64,000 nt of DNA from Pseudomonas salomonii (GTDB lineage Bacteria > Pseudomonadota > Gammaproteobacteria > Pseudomonadales > Pseudomonadaceae): contig NZ_FNOX01000013.1 of NCBI RefSeq assembly GCF_900107155.1, forward strand, positions 124,001-188,000. Direction: 5' to 3'. The translations under genes and the position numbers were made by a program. This document shows, in pieces, positions 44,307-53,094 of this stretch (position 1 is its first letter; every line of letters starts with the position of its first letter). The notes beneath the pieces were generated by a model, which searched no databases, was not told where the DNA came from, and saw only the letters and a program-made list of their open reading frames with translations.

Positions 44307-44862
44307 TTCTCGCCTCATAGGCACACTTACCAATACTGATCAGGTCAAAAATAGCCAACCCTGCAGCAACGAAGGGAATGCCCCGCCCAATAATGCCAAA
44401 TACTCGAACGGTGCCGAACGTTGCTTTTGCCATCTTGGCCGCTGTCGGTTGCCGGATCAGTGTTCGAGGGAAAAAGCGCATTCCAATGACGCTAGCCAAA
44501 TTTGTCGTTTTGCTTGAGCCGACGTGGACCCAAGTCCCCACGGCGATTTTGCTGATTGGTATGCCTGCCGCGCCAGTGAGAACCGTTGCCGCCGTCAGGC
44601 CGTAATGTTGCTGCGTGCATTTCCAGAGGTCGTCAACAGTGGCGTCAGGCGCCGTTGAGTCCGCCTGAATGGGCCTGAGCAACGTGTAACTGGCACCATG
44701 AGTCCATCCTGGCGAGTTAGGTAAAACCATGACTGCCGGGCAGCTTGTCATCATGTTTCCCAAATGAAACGTCATGCTGGACGTCGAGCCGAAATCGACG
44801 CCATTGCGCTGGAGTTCAGACTGGCTTCGCATGATTGCTGTGTGGAGGTCGCTTTCCTGCAT
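44296..44862 (-). CDS. Membrane protein of unknown function, partner of the ACP-like gene
   Basis: A 188-residue protein. Two hydrophobic segments appear: TAATVLTGAAGIPISKIAVG near the middle and FGIIGRGIPFVAAGLAIFDL near the C terminus. From memory the C-terminal half resembles the STM2901-type protein encoded beside DUF1493 genes in enterobacteria. It is first in the two-gene unit, with AAAGGGA before its start. Function unknown; an effector with a small cognate partner is one hypothesis. Confidence 0.55.
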   Translation of the reverse strand: MQESDLHTAIMRSQSELQRNGVDFGSTSSMTFHLGNMMTSCPAVMVLPNSPGWTHGASYTLLRPIQADSTAPDATVDDLWKCTQQHYGLTAATVLTGAAGIPISKIAVGTWVHVGSSKTTNLASVIGMRFFPRTLIRQPTAAKMAKATFGTVRVFGIIGRGIPFVAAGLAIFDLISIGKCAYEARNGR

Positions 44863-45347
44863 GACGTAGTCCCTTTACGTAAATAGCAGGCGAGATGTTA
44901 AGTCGCAAAAAGGAGCGATAGACGGGTGAAGGGAAAAACCGGAAAGGTCCGACGACGCAATAGGGCTTCCCCTACTTACCATTCAGAAAGAGTGAAGAAG
45001 GCCCTAAAAACAGCTGATGTTTTGGTGGCCAGCAGGACCGATCCCTTTCATTTGCGGGACGTTTCCTAGAGAATTCCACGGCCTTGTTTCCGTCGGTTCA
45101 GGTAGCTAGTCTCGCTCTGTCATCGAATGTTCGGTGACTGGACGTGCAAGTCCGACGACGGTAATACGCATCAGCCTTAACTCTCAACGTCTGTATTTCA
45201 GGCGTTGATTCGTTATGGCAGTTGTACGCGGGAGATCTTCGGATCTACCGGACTCCGTCACGGTCTTGCACACCCGCGTACTGCTGCCACCCTAATTCGT
45301 GTGCGAGCGAACGGTTGCAGCTTCTTAACTGACGGAGAAGCTACATC
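44863..45347. other. Long non-coding leader before the DUF6124 gene
   Basis: 485 nt with no credible gene. The right half is a chain of hairpins that ends at the DUF6124 start codon (see the ncRNA entry). An 11-nt word GTCCGACGACG occurs twice (44947-44957, 45150-45160). The left half (about 44880-45100) shows nothing I can name. Confidence 0.65.
45119..45342 (+). ncRNA. Candidate structured leader RNA with three-way junction
   Basis: In order: hairpin GTCATCG/CGGTGAC (45119-45138); hairpin GGAC/GTCC (45140-45153); 9-bp hairpin CAACGTCTG/CAGGCGTTG with a UAUUU loop (45185-45207); a three-way junction (45216-45289) whose closing stem pairs TGGCAG and GTACGCGGG with CCCGCGTAC and CTGCCA, and which encloses AGATC-TTCG-GATCT (45233-45246) and ACCGGAC-TCC-GTC-A-CGGT (45247-45264); then a hairpin AGCTTCT/AGAAGCT (45319-45342) whose right arm holds the likely Shine-Dalgarno GGAGAAG. 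Structure was deduced by eye from complementarity. Confidence 0.6.
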
Positions 45348-45656
45348 ATGGTCAAAGTAACCCCCGATCCACCCAGCTCCAAGCCAGACTTCCTCAGCGA
45401 AGACGCCCTCCTCAACCGCCGAGCCATCGACTACTACCTCAAAGCATCCGCCCCGGACGCGCCCAATTTTGTGCTCAATGACAACCTGAGTTTCGAAGAC
45501 GCCCTCGCCCATGCGGCCGACTTGCTGCATTGCGCGGTCGAGACGGTGAATGTGTCGGGGGAGACGCTCAGCACCCAGCAGCGGGCGGTGATGCATTTGG
45601 TGGGGATGGCCAAAGGTGTGGTGGATCGGGCGTTAGAGTGTGTGCAGCCTCGATAG
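45348..45656 (+). CDS. DUF6124 family protein
   Basis: A 102-residue protein beginning MVKVTPDPPSSKPDFLSED, a start shared by DUF6124 proteins that are very common in Pseudomonas. The middle is helical (LSFEDALAHAADLLHCAVET) and the C-terminal helix is QQRAVMHLVGMAKGVVDRAL. The family has no known role. It is unusual here for its long structured leader and for lying within a repeat-bounded segment. Confidence 0.8.
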   Translation: MVKVTPDPPSSKPDFLSEDALLNRRAIDYYLKASAPDAPNFVLNDNLSFEDALAHAADLLHCAVETVNVSGETLSTQQRAVMHLVGMAKGVVDRALECVQPR

Positions 45657-45665
45657 CCAGCCGCC

Positions 45666-45778
45666 GATCGTTCCCACGCTCTGCGTGGAAATGCAGCCCA
45701 GGACGCTCTGCGTCCGCGCTTGAAGTCGTGACGCGGAGCGTCACAGGAGGCATTCCCACGCGGAGCGTGGGAACGATC
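45666..45778. repeat. 112-bp palindromic repeat, copy 2
   Basis: A near-identical direct copy of 43872-43983, with complete GATCGTTCCCACGCT and AGCGTGGGAACGATC ends. The two copies flank a segment of about 1.7 kb. Confidence 0.9.
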
Positions 45779-45788
45779 ATCGTAAGGC

Positions 45789-46400
45789 TTAGAACCCGCG
45801 GTGCTTTTTCAGGTGTTCGTTGATCTTCGCCGCGGGCACTTTCTGCAAGGTACACAGCAGGTCATGGGACAGTTCGCGCAAGCCATGGGTGCCGCGCAGT
45901 TGCTGGGCCAGGTGCGCGGTGAGGTTGGCCGCCATCTCCGCATCCGCCATCGCCCGGTGAGCCTTGCCGGTGTGGGGCAGTTGGGCGAACGCGTTCAGCG
46001 TGCCGAGCTTGTGGTTGGGCGCCGACGGCATCAGGCGCCGGGCCAGTAGCAGCGAGCAGGCGAATTTTTGCAGGCGGGTGCGGCGGATCAGGCCCAGTTC
46101 GAAGTCCCAGAACTTCTGGTCGAATGCGGCGTTATGCGCCAGCAGCGGCGTAACGCCGACGAATTCATTCACTTCATTCATCACCCGCTCAGCCGGTGGC
46201 GCGCTGCGCAGCATGGCGTTGCTGATGCCGGTGAGTTGTTCGATAAAGCCCGGCACGCGCACGCCGGCATTCATCAGGCTCTGGTAGCGGTCCACGATTT
46301 GGCCGCGCTCGAGGATAACCACCGCGATTTCCGTGGCCCGGCAGTGGCTGCTCGGGGTGATGCCGGTGGTTTCAAAGTCGATGACCGCTATACGTTCCAA
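45789..46400 (-). CDS. DnaQ-like 3'-5' exonuclease
   Basis: A 203-residue DEDDh exonuclease. The first acidic pair is in VIDFETTG (D8, E10), the second Asp in AHNAAFD and the last His/Asp in HRAMADAEM. Length is that of stand-alone DnaQ-type proteins rather than a polymerase subunit. Probable role is processing or degrading DNA or RNA ends. Confidence 0.9.
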   Translation of the reverse strand: MERIAVIDFETTGITPSSHCRATEIAVVILERGQIVDRYQSLMNAGVRVPGFIEQLTGISNAMLRSAPPAERVMNEVNEFVGVTPLLAHNAAFDQKFWDFELGLIRRTRLQKFACSLLLARRLMPSAPNHKLGTLNAFAQLPHTGKAHRAMADAEMAANLTAHLAQQLRGTHGLRELSHDLLCTLQKVPAAKINEHLKKHRGF

Positions 46401-46442
46401 ACCTGTTCCAACTCCGTCTAACTATTGATTAAGCCACAGCAC

Positions 46443-46919
46443 TTATTTGAGCAGCAGCGCGCCTTCGATGGGCACGTAGCGGCTGGCGGCGCGTATCAGC
46501 GAGTTGGCCGTCAACCCCGGCACGCCGTAGGCCACGGCTTCAACGCCGTGCTTTTGGATGATGCGTTCGAGCAGCATGTCGAAATCACCGTCGCCGGAAG
46601 CCAGCACCACTTCGTCGACGTGGTCGGCGGCGTCCATGATGTCCAGGGTGATGCCCACGTCCCAGTCGCCCTTGGCCGAGCCGTCGGCGCGCTGGATGTA
46701 GGGTTTGAGTTTTACCGTAAAGCCCAGGTTGCGCAGGATCTGCTGGAATTGCTGCTGCTTGCTGTCGCCACGGTCGATGGCATAAGCGTACGCCTCGACG
46801 ATCTGCCCGCGTGAACCGATATCAGCCCACAGCGCCGCATAGTTGAAGTGGCAGCCATACGCCTGGCGCACGGTGTAGTAGAGGTTTTGCACATCGGCGA
46901 ACACTGCAATTTTTTTCAC
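46443..46919 (-). CDS. NYN-domain (LabA/DUF88-type) protein
   Basis: A 158-residue PIN-like NYN domain protein. Acidic residues are in FADVQNLYY near the N terminus, DWDVGITLDIMDA in the middle and ASGDGDFDMLLE. LabA-like NYN proteins are thought to be RNases. It lies 42 nt after the next gene upstream on the strand and may be independent. Confidence 0.88.
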   Translation of the reverse strand: MKKIAVFADVQNLYYTVRQAYGCHFNYAALWADIGSRGQIVEAYAYAIDRGDSKQQQFQQILRNLGFTVKLKPYIQRADGSAKGDWDVGITLDIMDAADHVDEVVLASGDGDFDMLLERIIQKHGVEAVAYGVPGLTANSLIRAASRYVPIEGALLLK

Positions 46920-47037
46920 CGCACTTCCTCATGACAGCCAGGCGCCACGGCCCGGAAAGGTTGCCAGTATGCCAGCCATGGGAAAGTTTCAGCGAAAAAT
47001 CAGCCCGGGGCGACGAAGCGCCCCGGTTGAAGGCGGG

Positions 47038-47808
47038 TCAGACGAAGGAGTCGTCGTCGCCGAAGGAGGAGGAATCGTCGGAGTAGTCGCTGTCTGCGAA
47101 GCTGTCGGATGAGTTGTCATTGCCCCAGCTGTCATTGCCGGCAAACTTCTGGTCGTCATTGCCCCAGTTGCCATTGTCGCTGGCCGGTGCCGGTTCTTCG
47201 CGGATGATTTCTTCCACCACCTGCGGCTGCTGCGAGTTGTGGCTGAACAGGCTGCTGATGCCTTCGGCCAGCATCACACCACCGGCCACACCGGCGGCGG
47301 TTTTCAGCGCGCCACCCAGGAAACCACTGCCGATAGGCGCGGCGGGGGCTTGCGGCGGCTGTTGATAATTCTGCTGTGGCGCAGCGTAGTTCTGTTGCGG
47401 TGCAGGCTGGCCGAACGATGGCCGCGCCGGCTCACGCCAGCCGCCGCCGGAAGAAGGCGGAGCACTTTGTGCCGGTTGCGAGTCGCGGGAACTGCTGCCA
47501 CCAAAGATGCTCGACAGGAAGCCACCACTGCTCGGCGCCGGTTGCGCGGCCTGGGAGCGGGCCTGTTGCAGTTCGTCCTGCAATTGCTGGATCTGCTGCG
47601 CCTGTTGCTTGTTCTGCGCGTCGAGGCTTTTGATCGCGTGTTCTTGCACCAGGATCGACTGGGTCATGTAGTACCCGGCGGCCGGTTGGCGAGTCAGGTG
47701 CTCCTTGATCCGCGCCTCGGCCAGGGCGTCGCGGGGGGCTGAGTCCGTTTCGGCTTGTTGCAACCGTGAAAACAGTCCATCGATCAGGGTTTGCTCTTCG
47801 CTGTTCAT
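47038..47808 (-). CDS. DUF2076 domain protein
   Basis: A 256-residue protein. N-terminal DUF2076 (MNSEEQTLIDGLFSRLQQAE), then a coiled-coil-like Q-rich segment (QNKQQAQQIQQLQDELQQAR), a proline/glutamine-rich linker, a hydrophobic stretch GGALKTAAGVAGGVMLAEG, and an acidic, serine-rich tail ending in DDSFV. Periplasmic or membrane-associated location is possible but not clear. Function unknown. Confidence 0.82.
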   Translation of the reverse strand: MNSEEQTLIDGLFSRLQQAETDSAPRDALAEARIKEHLTRQPAAGYYMTQSILVQEHAIKSLDAQNKQQAQQIQQLQDELQQARSQAAQPAPSSGGFLSSIFGGSSSRDSQPAQSAPPSSGGGWREPARPSFGQPAPQQNYAAPQQNYQQPPQAPAAPIGSGFLGGALKTAAGVAGGVMLAEGISSLFSHNSQQPQVVEEIIREEPAPASDNGNWGNDDQKFAGNDSWGNDNSSDSFADSDYSDDSSSFGDDDSFV

Positions 47809-47979
47809 GGCGACCTCGTTAGATTGCCGGTAGAAATCATGGGCCCGCCTGTGATCAGGTGAGCTACAGCGTAGTTATGGGGGTGTTACCAGACGTTTCA
47901 ATGGTCTTTACGTAAGGTTTACGTTTGCTTACCTCTCGTCATGATCGGTTAAAGTGTTCGCCTTGCTTTTAGGGCTGTG

Positions 47980-48648
47980 ATGAACCTGATGAATCCGTTA
48001 GACGTATTGCGCGACTCTCTCCGTTTCACCCAACGCAACCTGGGCGCCATCGTCCAGCTGTGCCTGCCGTTGGTGATCCTCGAAGCCCTGCTGCAACAGG
48101 TGCTCGACCACACACTGGGCCCGGATGCGTTCCCCGGTTACAGCGTGGTCGTCGGGTTGTTGGTGTACCCGCTGTACACCGGCGCCTTGATCCTGTTTCT
48201 GGATGCGCGCACCCGTGGTGAGTCGCCCAGCACTAAAGATGTGTGGGCCATGGCCCTGGCCATGTGGCCGCGTTTCGCCCTGCTGACGGCGGTCAGCACC
48301 TTGCTGATTTTGCTGGGGCTGTCGCTGTATTTCCTGCCGGGCCTGTGGCTGATGGTGGTGCTGGCGTTTGCCGAGTACCTGCTGGTGTTGCGCGGCATGT
48401 CGGCGCTGGAGGCGATGAAGGAAAGTTTGCGCCTGACCCGTGGGCATTTCTGGCGAATCCTGGTGTGCCTGCTGTGCGTAATGACGCCGTTGTGGCTGCT
48501 CAAAGGCGCGAGTGTGGCGGTGTACCCCAACCCCGCGCCGCTGCTGGGTTTGCTGATCGACAGTGCCCACAGCTTCCTGCAACTGTTTACCAGCGTGGTA
48601 CTTTTCCGTTTGTTTATGCTGATCGGTGGCGATGCCGACGCACGGTGA
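47980..48648 (+). CDS. YciC-family membrane protein
   Basis: A 222-residue membrane protein with five to six hydrophobic segments and the central motif EAMKESLRLTRGHFWRIL typical of UPF0259/YciC. The ATG at 47980 has AGGG upstream; nearby GTG 47977 and ATG 47989 are less good. Function unknown. It is followed 41 nt later by the EEP gene on the same strand. Confidence 0.8.
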   Translation: MNLMNPLDVLRDSLRFTQRNLGAIVQLCLPLVILEALLQQVLDHTLGPDAFPGYSVVVGLLVYPLYTGALILFLDARTRGESPSTKDVWAMALAMWPRFALLTAVSTLLILLGLSLYFLPGLWLMVVLAFAEYLLVLRGMSALEAMKESLRLTRGHFWRILVCLLCVMTPLWLLKGASVAVYPNPAPLLGLLIDSAHSFLQLFTSVVLFRLFMLIGGDADAR

Positions 48649-48689
48649 TATGCTCCGTACCACCTCTGATAACGCTATAAGCCGAGCCA

Positions 48690-49778
48690 ATGACCCGTTT
48701 ATTGCGCATCACCCTGCTGAGCCTGTTGATCATCGCGGGCCTGCTCGCGGCCCTGATCTACAGCCTGACCTGGCGCCCCGTCGACAAGCAGACCCTGCCG
48801 GTCAGCTGCGTAGCGCCACGTGCGCCGACCTTGCTGCCGGGGCAGGCGCTCAAGGTCATGACCTGGAACGTGCAATACCTGGCCGGCAAGAACTATGTGT
48901 TCTGGTACGACAGCCCCGACGGCAAAGGCCCGGACGATCGCCCCACGGTGGAAGACATGGCCTTCAGCCTGGACGAAGTGGCGCGGGTTATTCGCGACGA
49001 ACAACCCGACATCCTGTTGTTGCAGGAACTCGATGAAGGCGCCAAGTCCTCTCACTATCAGGACCAGGTCGCGTTGCTCCAGGAACGCCTGGTCGACCTG
49101 TACCCGTGCAGCGCCCAGGCGTTCGACTGGAAAGCCGACTTTGTGCCCAACCTGCATATCTTCGGCAGCGTCGGCCGCAAGCTCGTCACGCTGAGCCGCT
49201 ACCAGATCGAACACGCCGAGCGCCTGCAATTGCCGGTGTCCCCGGCCAACTTCATCAGCCGTCAGTTCCAGCCTAAACCGGCGTTATTGCTGACCTACCT
49301 GCCGTTGAGCGATGGCGGCCAACTGGCCGTGCTCAACACCCGCCTGGATGGCGATAAGCCTGGGCGCTCGGCGGTGCAGGAGCAGGCCAAAGCCACGCTA
49401 AAACTGCTGGACAAGTTCGAAGGCCGTGGCACGCCTTGGCTGATTGGCGGGGATTTCAACCTGCTGCCGCTGGGGCAGTTCCTGCGCCTGGACGCGGGCA
49501 AGCGCGGGCAGTATTCGCCGGACAGCGAGCTGCATTTGCTGTGGGATAAATACCCGATGATCCCGAGTAACAGTGAATCCAGTGGGATTGACCGGGCGAA
49601 GTGGCTGACGAACTTCCCCAATGACCCGAGCGTGGATGGGCCGGATCGGACGTTGGATTACTTGTTCTACAGCCCTAGGATCAAGCGGGTGGAGGCCAAG
49701 GTGCGCCAGGAGGATACGTTGCGTATCTCTAACCACTTGCCAGTGATCGCCCGGTTCCTGCTGCCGGCAGCGCAATAA
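48690..49778 (+). CDS. Endonuclease/exonuclease/phosphatase family protein
   Basis: A 362-residue protein with an N-terminal membrane anchor (LLRITLLSLLIIAGLLAALI) and an EEP domain. Catalytic segments are MTWNVQYLAG, LLQELDEG, GGDFNLLP and SNHLPV at the end. This superfamily cleaves phosphodiesters in nucleic acids, lipids or inositol phosphates. Outward-facing orientation is likely. Possibly operonic with the YciC-like gene. Confidence 0.85.
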   Translation: MTRLLRITLLSLLIIAGLLAALIYSLTWRPVDKQTLPVSCVAPRAPTLLPGQALKVMTWNVQYLAGKNYVFWYDSPDGKGPDDRPTVEDMAFSLDEVARVIRDEQPDILLLQELDEGAKSSHYQDQVALLQERLVDLYPCSAQAFDWKADFVPNLHIFGSVGRKLVTLSRYQIEHAERLQLPVSPANFISRQFQPKPALLLTYLPLSDGGQLAVLNTRLDGDKPGRSAVQEQAKATLKLLDKFEGRGTPWLIGGDFNLLPLGQFLRLDAGKRGQYSPDSELHLLWDKYPMIPSNSESSGIDRAKWLTNFPNDPSVDGPDRTLDYLFYSPRIKRVEAKVRQEDTLRISNHLPVIARFLLPAAQ

Positions 49779-49797
49779 CCCGCACCACTACACCCCA

Positions 49798-49889
49798 TGC
49801 GGGAGCGGGCTTGCTCGCGAAGGCGGTGTGTCAGTCAGCACATGTATCAACTGAACCACCGCTTTCGCGAGCAAGCCCGCTCCCACATT
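49798..49889. repeat. REPIN, type B
   Basis: A slightly degenerate GCGGGAGCGGGCTTGCTCGC and its inverse GCGAGCAAGCCCGCTCCCAC about 90 bp apart. Located between the convergent EEP and hrpB genes. Confidence 0.88.
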
Positions 49890-49904
49890 GGATCTTCACA
49901 TCAC

Positions 49905-52412
49905 CTACTTTCGGGGTTTGATCCGGGCGGTAGGTTCGGCCACCAAGGGGTCATCCGGCCAGTAATGCTTGGGGTATCTTCCCTTCAAATCCTTCTTCAC
50001 CTCCGCATACGTACTGCGCCAGAAGTTCGCCAGGTCCTGCGTCACCTGCACCGGCCGACGTGCCGGGGACAGCAGGTGCAGCTTGACCACTTGGCGCCCA
50101 CCGGCAATGCGCGGCGTGTCCGCCAGCCCGAACAATTCCTGCAAGCGCACCGCCAGAATCGGCGGCTGTTCGCTGTAGTCCAAGCGCACCGATGAGCCCG
50201 AGGGCACCTTCACATGCTGTGGCGCCAGCTCGTCCAGGCGCTGGGGCAGCGGCCAGGGCAGCAGGTTGTGCAGGAAGCTGGAAATATCCAAATTAGAAAA
50301 GTGGCTGAGGCGCGAGACTTTACCCAGGTAGGGCATCAGCCAATGCTCCAAATCGGCCAGCAAGGCTTTGTCGCTGATATCCGGCCATTCGCTGGTTTTA
50401 CCCGCGTCCAGCTGGCGCAGCAGCATGACGCGCGCCTGCCACTGGCGCAGTTCGGGCGTCCACGGCAGCAGCTCCAGGCCTTTGCGGCGCACCAGGTTGA
50501 CCAGTGCCTGGCTGCGTGCGGACTCATCCAGGCCGGTCAGCGGCTCGCGGCTGAGCACCAGCTCACCGACTTTGCGTTGGCGTTCGGCGCGCAGCACGCC
50601 TTCGCGTTCATCCCAATCAAGCTGGTCGACCGTGCGCACTTGCTCGGCCAGCACGCTGTCGAACAGCGCCGGGTCAAAATCCGCCGCGAGGTAGATGCGC
50701 TCTTCGCGCTGGCCCTGGCGGCTGCCAAGGTCGGCGATCACCAGCCACGGTTGCTTCATCAGGCTGTCGGCCTCGGCGAACAGCGCGGCGCGGCCGTTGG
50801 CCAGGCGATATTCGGCGCCACCGGGGCGGCGTTGCTGGGCGACGCGGTCGGGGTAGGCCAGCGCCAGCAAGGCGCCGAGCCAGCGCGGGTGGTCGGGGTC
50901 GGCCACCGCTTGAGTCGGCTGGCCGCGCAAGTAGCCCCGGTACTGACGGGCCAGTTGCTTGGCGCGCTGCACGCCGCCCTGGGTGCCACGCGCGCGTTCT
51001 TCTCCCGACATCAATGCCAGGCGAGTGTGCAAATCCGCACCGCCGCCGCGCAAGATATCGCGCTCACCCAATAAGGCCGCCACCTCACAAGCGGTCGCGG
51101 CCAGCCCCAGGTCCTGCCCGCGCAGCAACAAGTGGGCGATACGCGGGTGCGCGGGCAACTCCACCATTTTCCGGCCATGGGCGGTGAGCGTGTCGTCGTT
51201 CAGCGCGCCAAGGCGCACCAGCAAATCCTGGGCCTGGGCATACGCGGCAGTCGGCGGCACGTCCAGCCACACCAGTTGCGTGGGCGTCACGCCCCAGCGC
51301 GCCAGTTGCAAGGCCAGGCCCGCCAGGTCGGCGGCGAGGATTTCCGCGCTGCCGTAGGCGGCCAAACCTTCGTGCTGGTCTTCGGACCACAGGCGATAAC
51401 ACACGCCCGGTTCCAGGCGCCCTGCCCGGCCGGCTCGCTGGGTGGCGCTGGCGCGGGAAATGCGTTGGGTGTCGAGGCGGGTCATGCCGCTGCCGGGGTC
51501 GAAACGCGGCACCCGCGCCAGCCCGGCGTCGATCACCACGCGCACGCCATTGATGGTCAGGCTGGTCTCGGCAATGTTGGTGGCCAGCACCACTTTGCGC
51601 TTGCCGGCGGGCGCCGGGTCGATGGCGGCGCGCTGGGCGTTGAGGTCGAGTTCGCCATGCAGCGGGCACAGCAGCACATCAGGGCGATCACCCAAGGCGT
51701 CGGCCAGTTGTTGATTGACCCGGCGAATCTCGGCCTGCCCGGGCAGAAACACCAGAATGCTGCCCGTTTGGTCCTGCACCGCGTCGAGGACGGTCTGCAC
51801 CACGCGCGGCTCGATAAACTCACCGGCCTGGTACGGCCGCCCCCAGCGCATCTGCACCGGGAACATGCGCCCTTCGCTGCGCAGGATCGGCGCGTCGTTC
51901 AGCAGACTCGCCAGGCGCTCGCCTTCGAGGGTGGCGGACATCAGCAGGATTTTCAGCGGTTGCTCGTCGCGAAACAGCTCGCGGCCGTTGAGGCTCAGGG
52001 CCAGTGCCAGGTCGGCGTCGAGGCTGCGTTCGTGGAACTCGTCAAAAATCAGCAACCCCACGCCGTCCAGTGCCGGGTCGTCTTGCAGCCGGCGCGTGAG
52101 AATGCCTTCGGTGACCACTTCGATGCGGGTGTTGGGCCCGACTTTGCTGTCCAGGCGGATGCGGTAGCCGACGGTTTCACCGACTTTTTCACCCAGCTCA
52201 CTGGCCAGGCGTTCGGCAGCCGCTCGCGCGGCGAGGCGCCGAGGTTCGAGCATCAGGATGGTTTGCCCGGCCAGCCAAGGCTCATTTAATAAAGCCAACG
52301 GCACACGGGTGGTTTTACCGGCACCGGGCGGCGCTTCCAGCACGGCCTCATGGCGATTCGCCAAGGCGTCACGCAGGGCGGGTAAAACATCATCAATCGG
52401 CAACGAATTCAT
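49905..52412 (-). CDS. hrpB: ATP-dependent helicase HrpB
   Basis: An 835-residue DExH-type helicase. Walker A is APPGAGKTTRVPLALL, motif II is DEFH (in LLIFDEFHERSLDADLALAL, quoted as a part) and motif VI is QRAGRAGRLEPG. The C-terminal HrpB-specific extension completes the length. The start at 52412 (MNSLPIDDVLPALRDALANR) is chosen; an upstream frame is not supported. HrpB is a putative RNA helicase. Confidence 0.93.
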   Translation of the reverse strand: MNSLPIDDVLPALRDALANRHEAVLEAPPGAGKTTRVPLALLNEPWLAGQTILMLEPRRLAARAAAERLASELGEKVGETVGYRIRLDSKVGPNTRIEVVTEGILTRRLQDDPALDGVGLLIFDEFHERSLDADLALALSLNGRELFRDEQPLKILLMSATLEGERLASLLNDAPILRSEGRMFPVQMRWGRPYQAGEFIEPRVVQTVLDAVQDQTGSILVFLPGQAEIRRVNQQLADALGDRPDVLLCPLHGELDLNAQRAAIDPAPAGKRKVVLATNIAETSLTINGVRVVIDAGLARVPRFDPGSGMTRLDTQRISRASATQRAGRAGRLEPGVCYRLWSEDQHEGLAAYGSAEILAADLAGLALQLARWGVTPTQLVWLDVPPTAAYAQAQDLLVRLGALNDDTLTAHGRKMVELPAHPRIAHLLLRGQDLGLAATACEVAALLGERDILRGGGADLHTRLALMSGEERARGTQGGVQRAKQLARQYRGYLRGQPTQAVADPDHPRWLGALLALAYPDRVAQQRRPGGAEYRLANGRAALFAEADSLMKQPWLVIADLGSRQGQREERIYLAADFDPALFDSVLAEQVRTVDQLDWDEREGVLRAERQRKVGELVLSREPLTGLDESARSQALVNLVRRKGLELLPWTPELRQWQARVMLLRQLDAGKTSEWPDISDKALLADLEHWLMPYLGKVSRLSHFSNLDISSFLHNLLPWPLPQRLDELAPQHVKVPSGSSVRLDYSEQPPILAVRLQELFGLADTPRIAGGRQVVKLHLLSPARRPVQVTQDLANFWRSTYAEVKKDLKGRYPKHYWPDDPLVAEPTARIKPRK

Positions 52413-52510
52413 ACTGGCTCCAAAGCAGAGCGGCGAGTATAACGGCGAACTGAGGGATGCCGGTGATGGTCTCATAAACACCCTCCGGTCCCCTTGGGAA
52501 CACGGTTAAA

Positions 52511-52602
52511 TGGGGGGGCGGGCTTGCTCGCGAATGCAGTCTGTCAGTTGATATATATGTTGATTGACCCACCGCAATTCGCGAGCAAGCCCGCTCCCAC
52601 AT
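52511..52602. repeat. REPIN, type B
   Basis: GGGGCGGGCTTGCTCGCGAA and its inverse about 90 bp end to end, with one degenerate end (TGGGGGGGCGGG). Lies upstream of hrpB and before a lipoprotein gene. Confidence 0.88.
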
Positions 52603-52666
52603 TTGAGCATCGTCGCCTGGTAGATCTGGCTTATAGTCACCTTTCACAAGTGTTCAGGAGCATTTT

Positions 52667-53086
52667 ATGCGTATCGCTTCCCGTGTTATCGGCGGTGTTC
52701 TCGCCGTCACCCTGCTGAGCCAACTGACGGCCTGCGGCTCGATTTTCTACCCGGACCGCCGTGGCCAGATCGACGGCAAAATCGACCCGGCCATTGCCGT
52801 GCTCGACGCCGTGGGCCTGCTGTTTTATGTGATCCCGGGCCTGATCGCCTTTGGCGTGGACTTCGCCACCGGCGCCATCTACTACGAACCAGGCAAGACC
52901 GCCCAAGTCGCGCCGGAAAAACTGCACGAAGCCATCGGCGCCGACGGCAAGGTCGACAACGCCAAGCTGCAATCCATCATTGAGAAAGAAACCGGCCGCA
53001 AGCTGCCGCTGGACGATCCGCGCATGCTCCAGTTCAAGGGTAGCGTGCAACAACTCGCGTCCCTGGGCCTGCAGCCCGCCGCTTAA
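52667..53086 (+). CDS. Putative lipoprotein
   Basis: A 139-residue protein with a lipoprotein signal (MRIASRVIGGVLAVTLLSQL, then TAC, cysteine at residue 23). A hydrophobic segment (VLDAVGLLFYVIPGLIAFGV) follows in the mature chain, and the C-terminal half is helical. I do not recognise the family with confidence. It precedes the CDF gene by 8 nt and may share a transcript. Confidence 0.75.
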   Translation: MRIASRVIGGVLAVTLLSQLTACGSIFYPDRRGQIDGKIDPAIAVLDAVGLLFYVIPGLIAFGVDFATGAIYYEPGKTAQVAPEKLHEAIGADGKVDNAKLQSIIEKETGRKLPLDDPRMLQFKGSVQQLASLGLQPAA

Positions 53087-53094
53087 GGATCCGT

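Noticed and set aside
45100..45345. Group II intron fragment in the structured leader
   Set aside because: There is no domain V consensus, no GTGYG 5' end in the right place, and no reverse transcriptase gene nearby.
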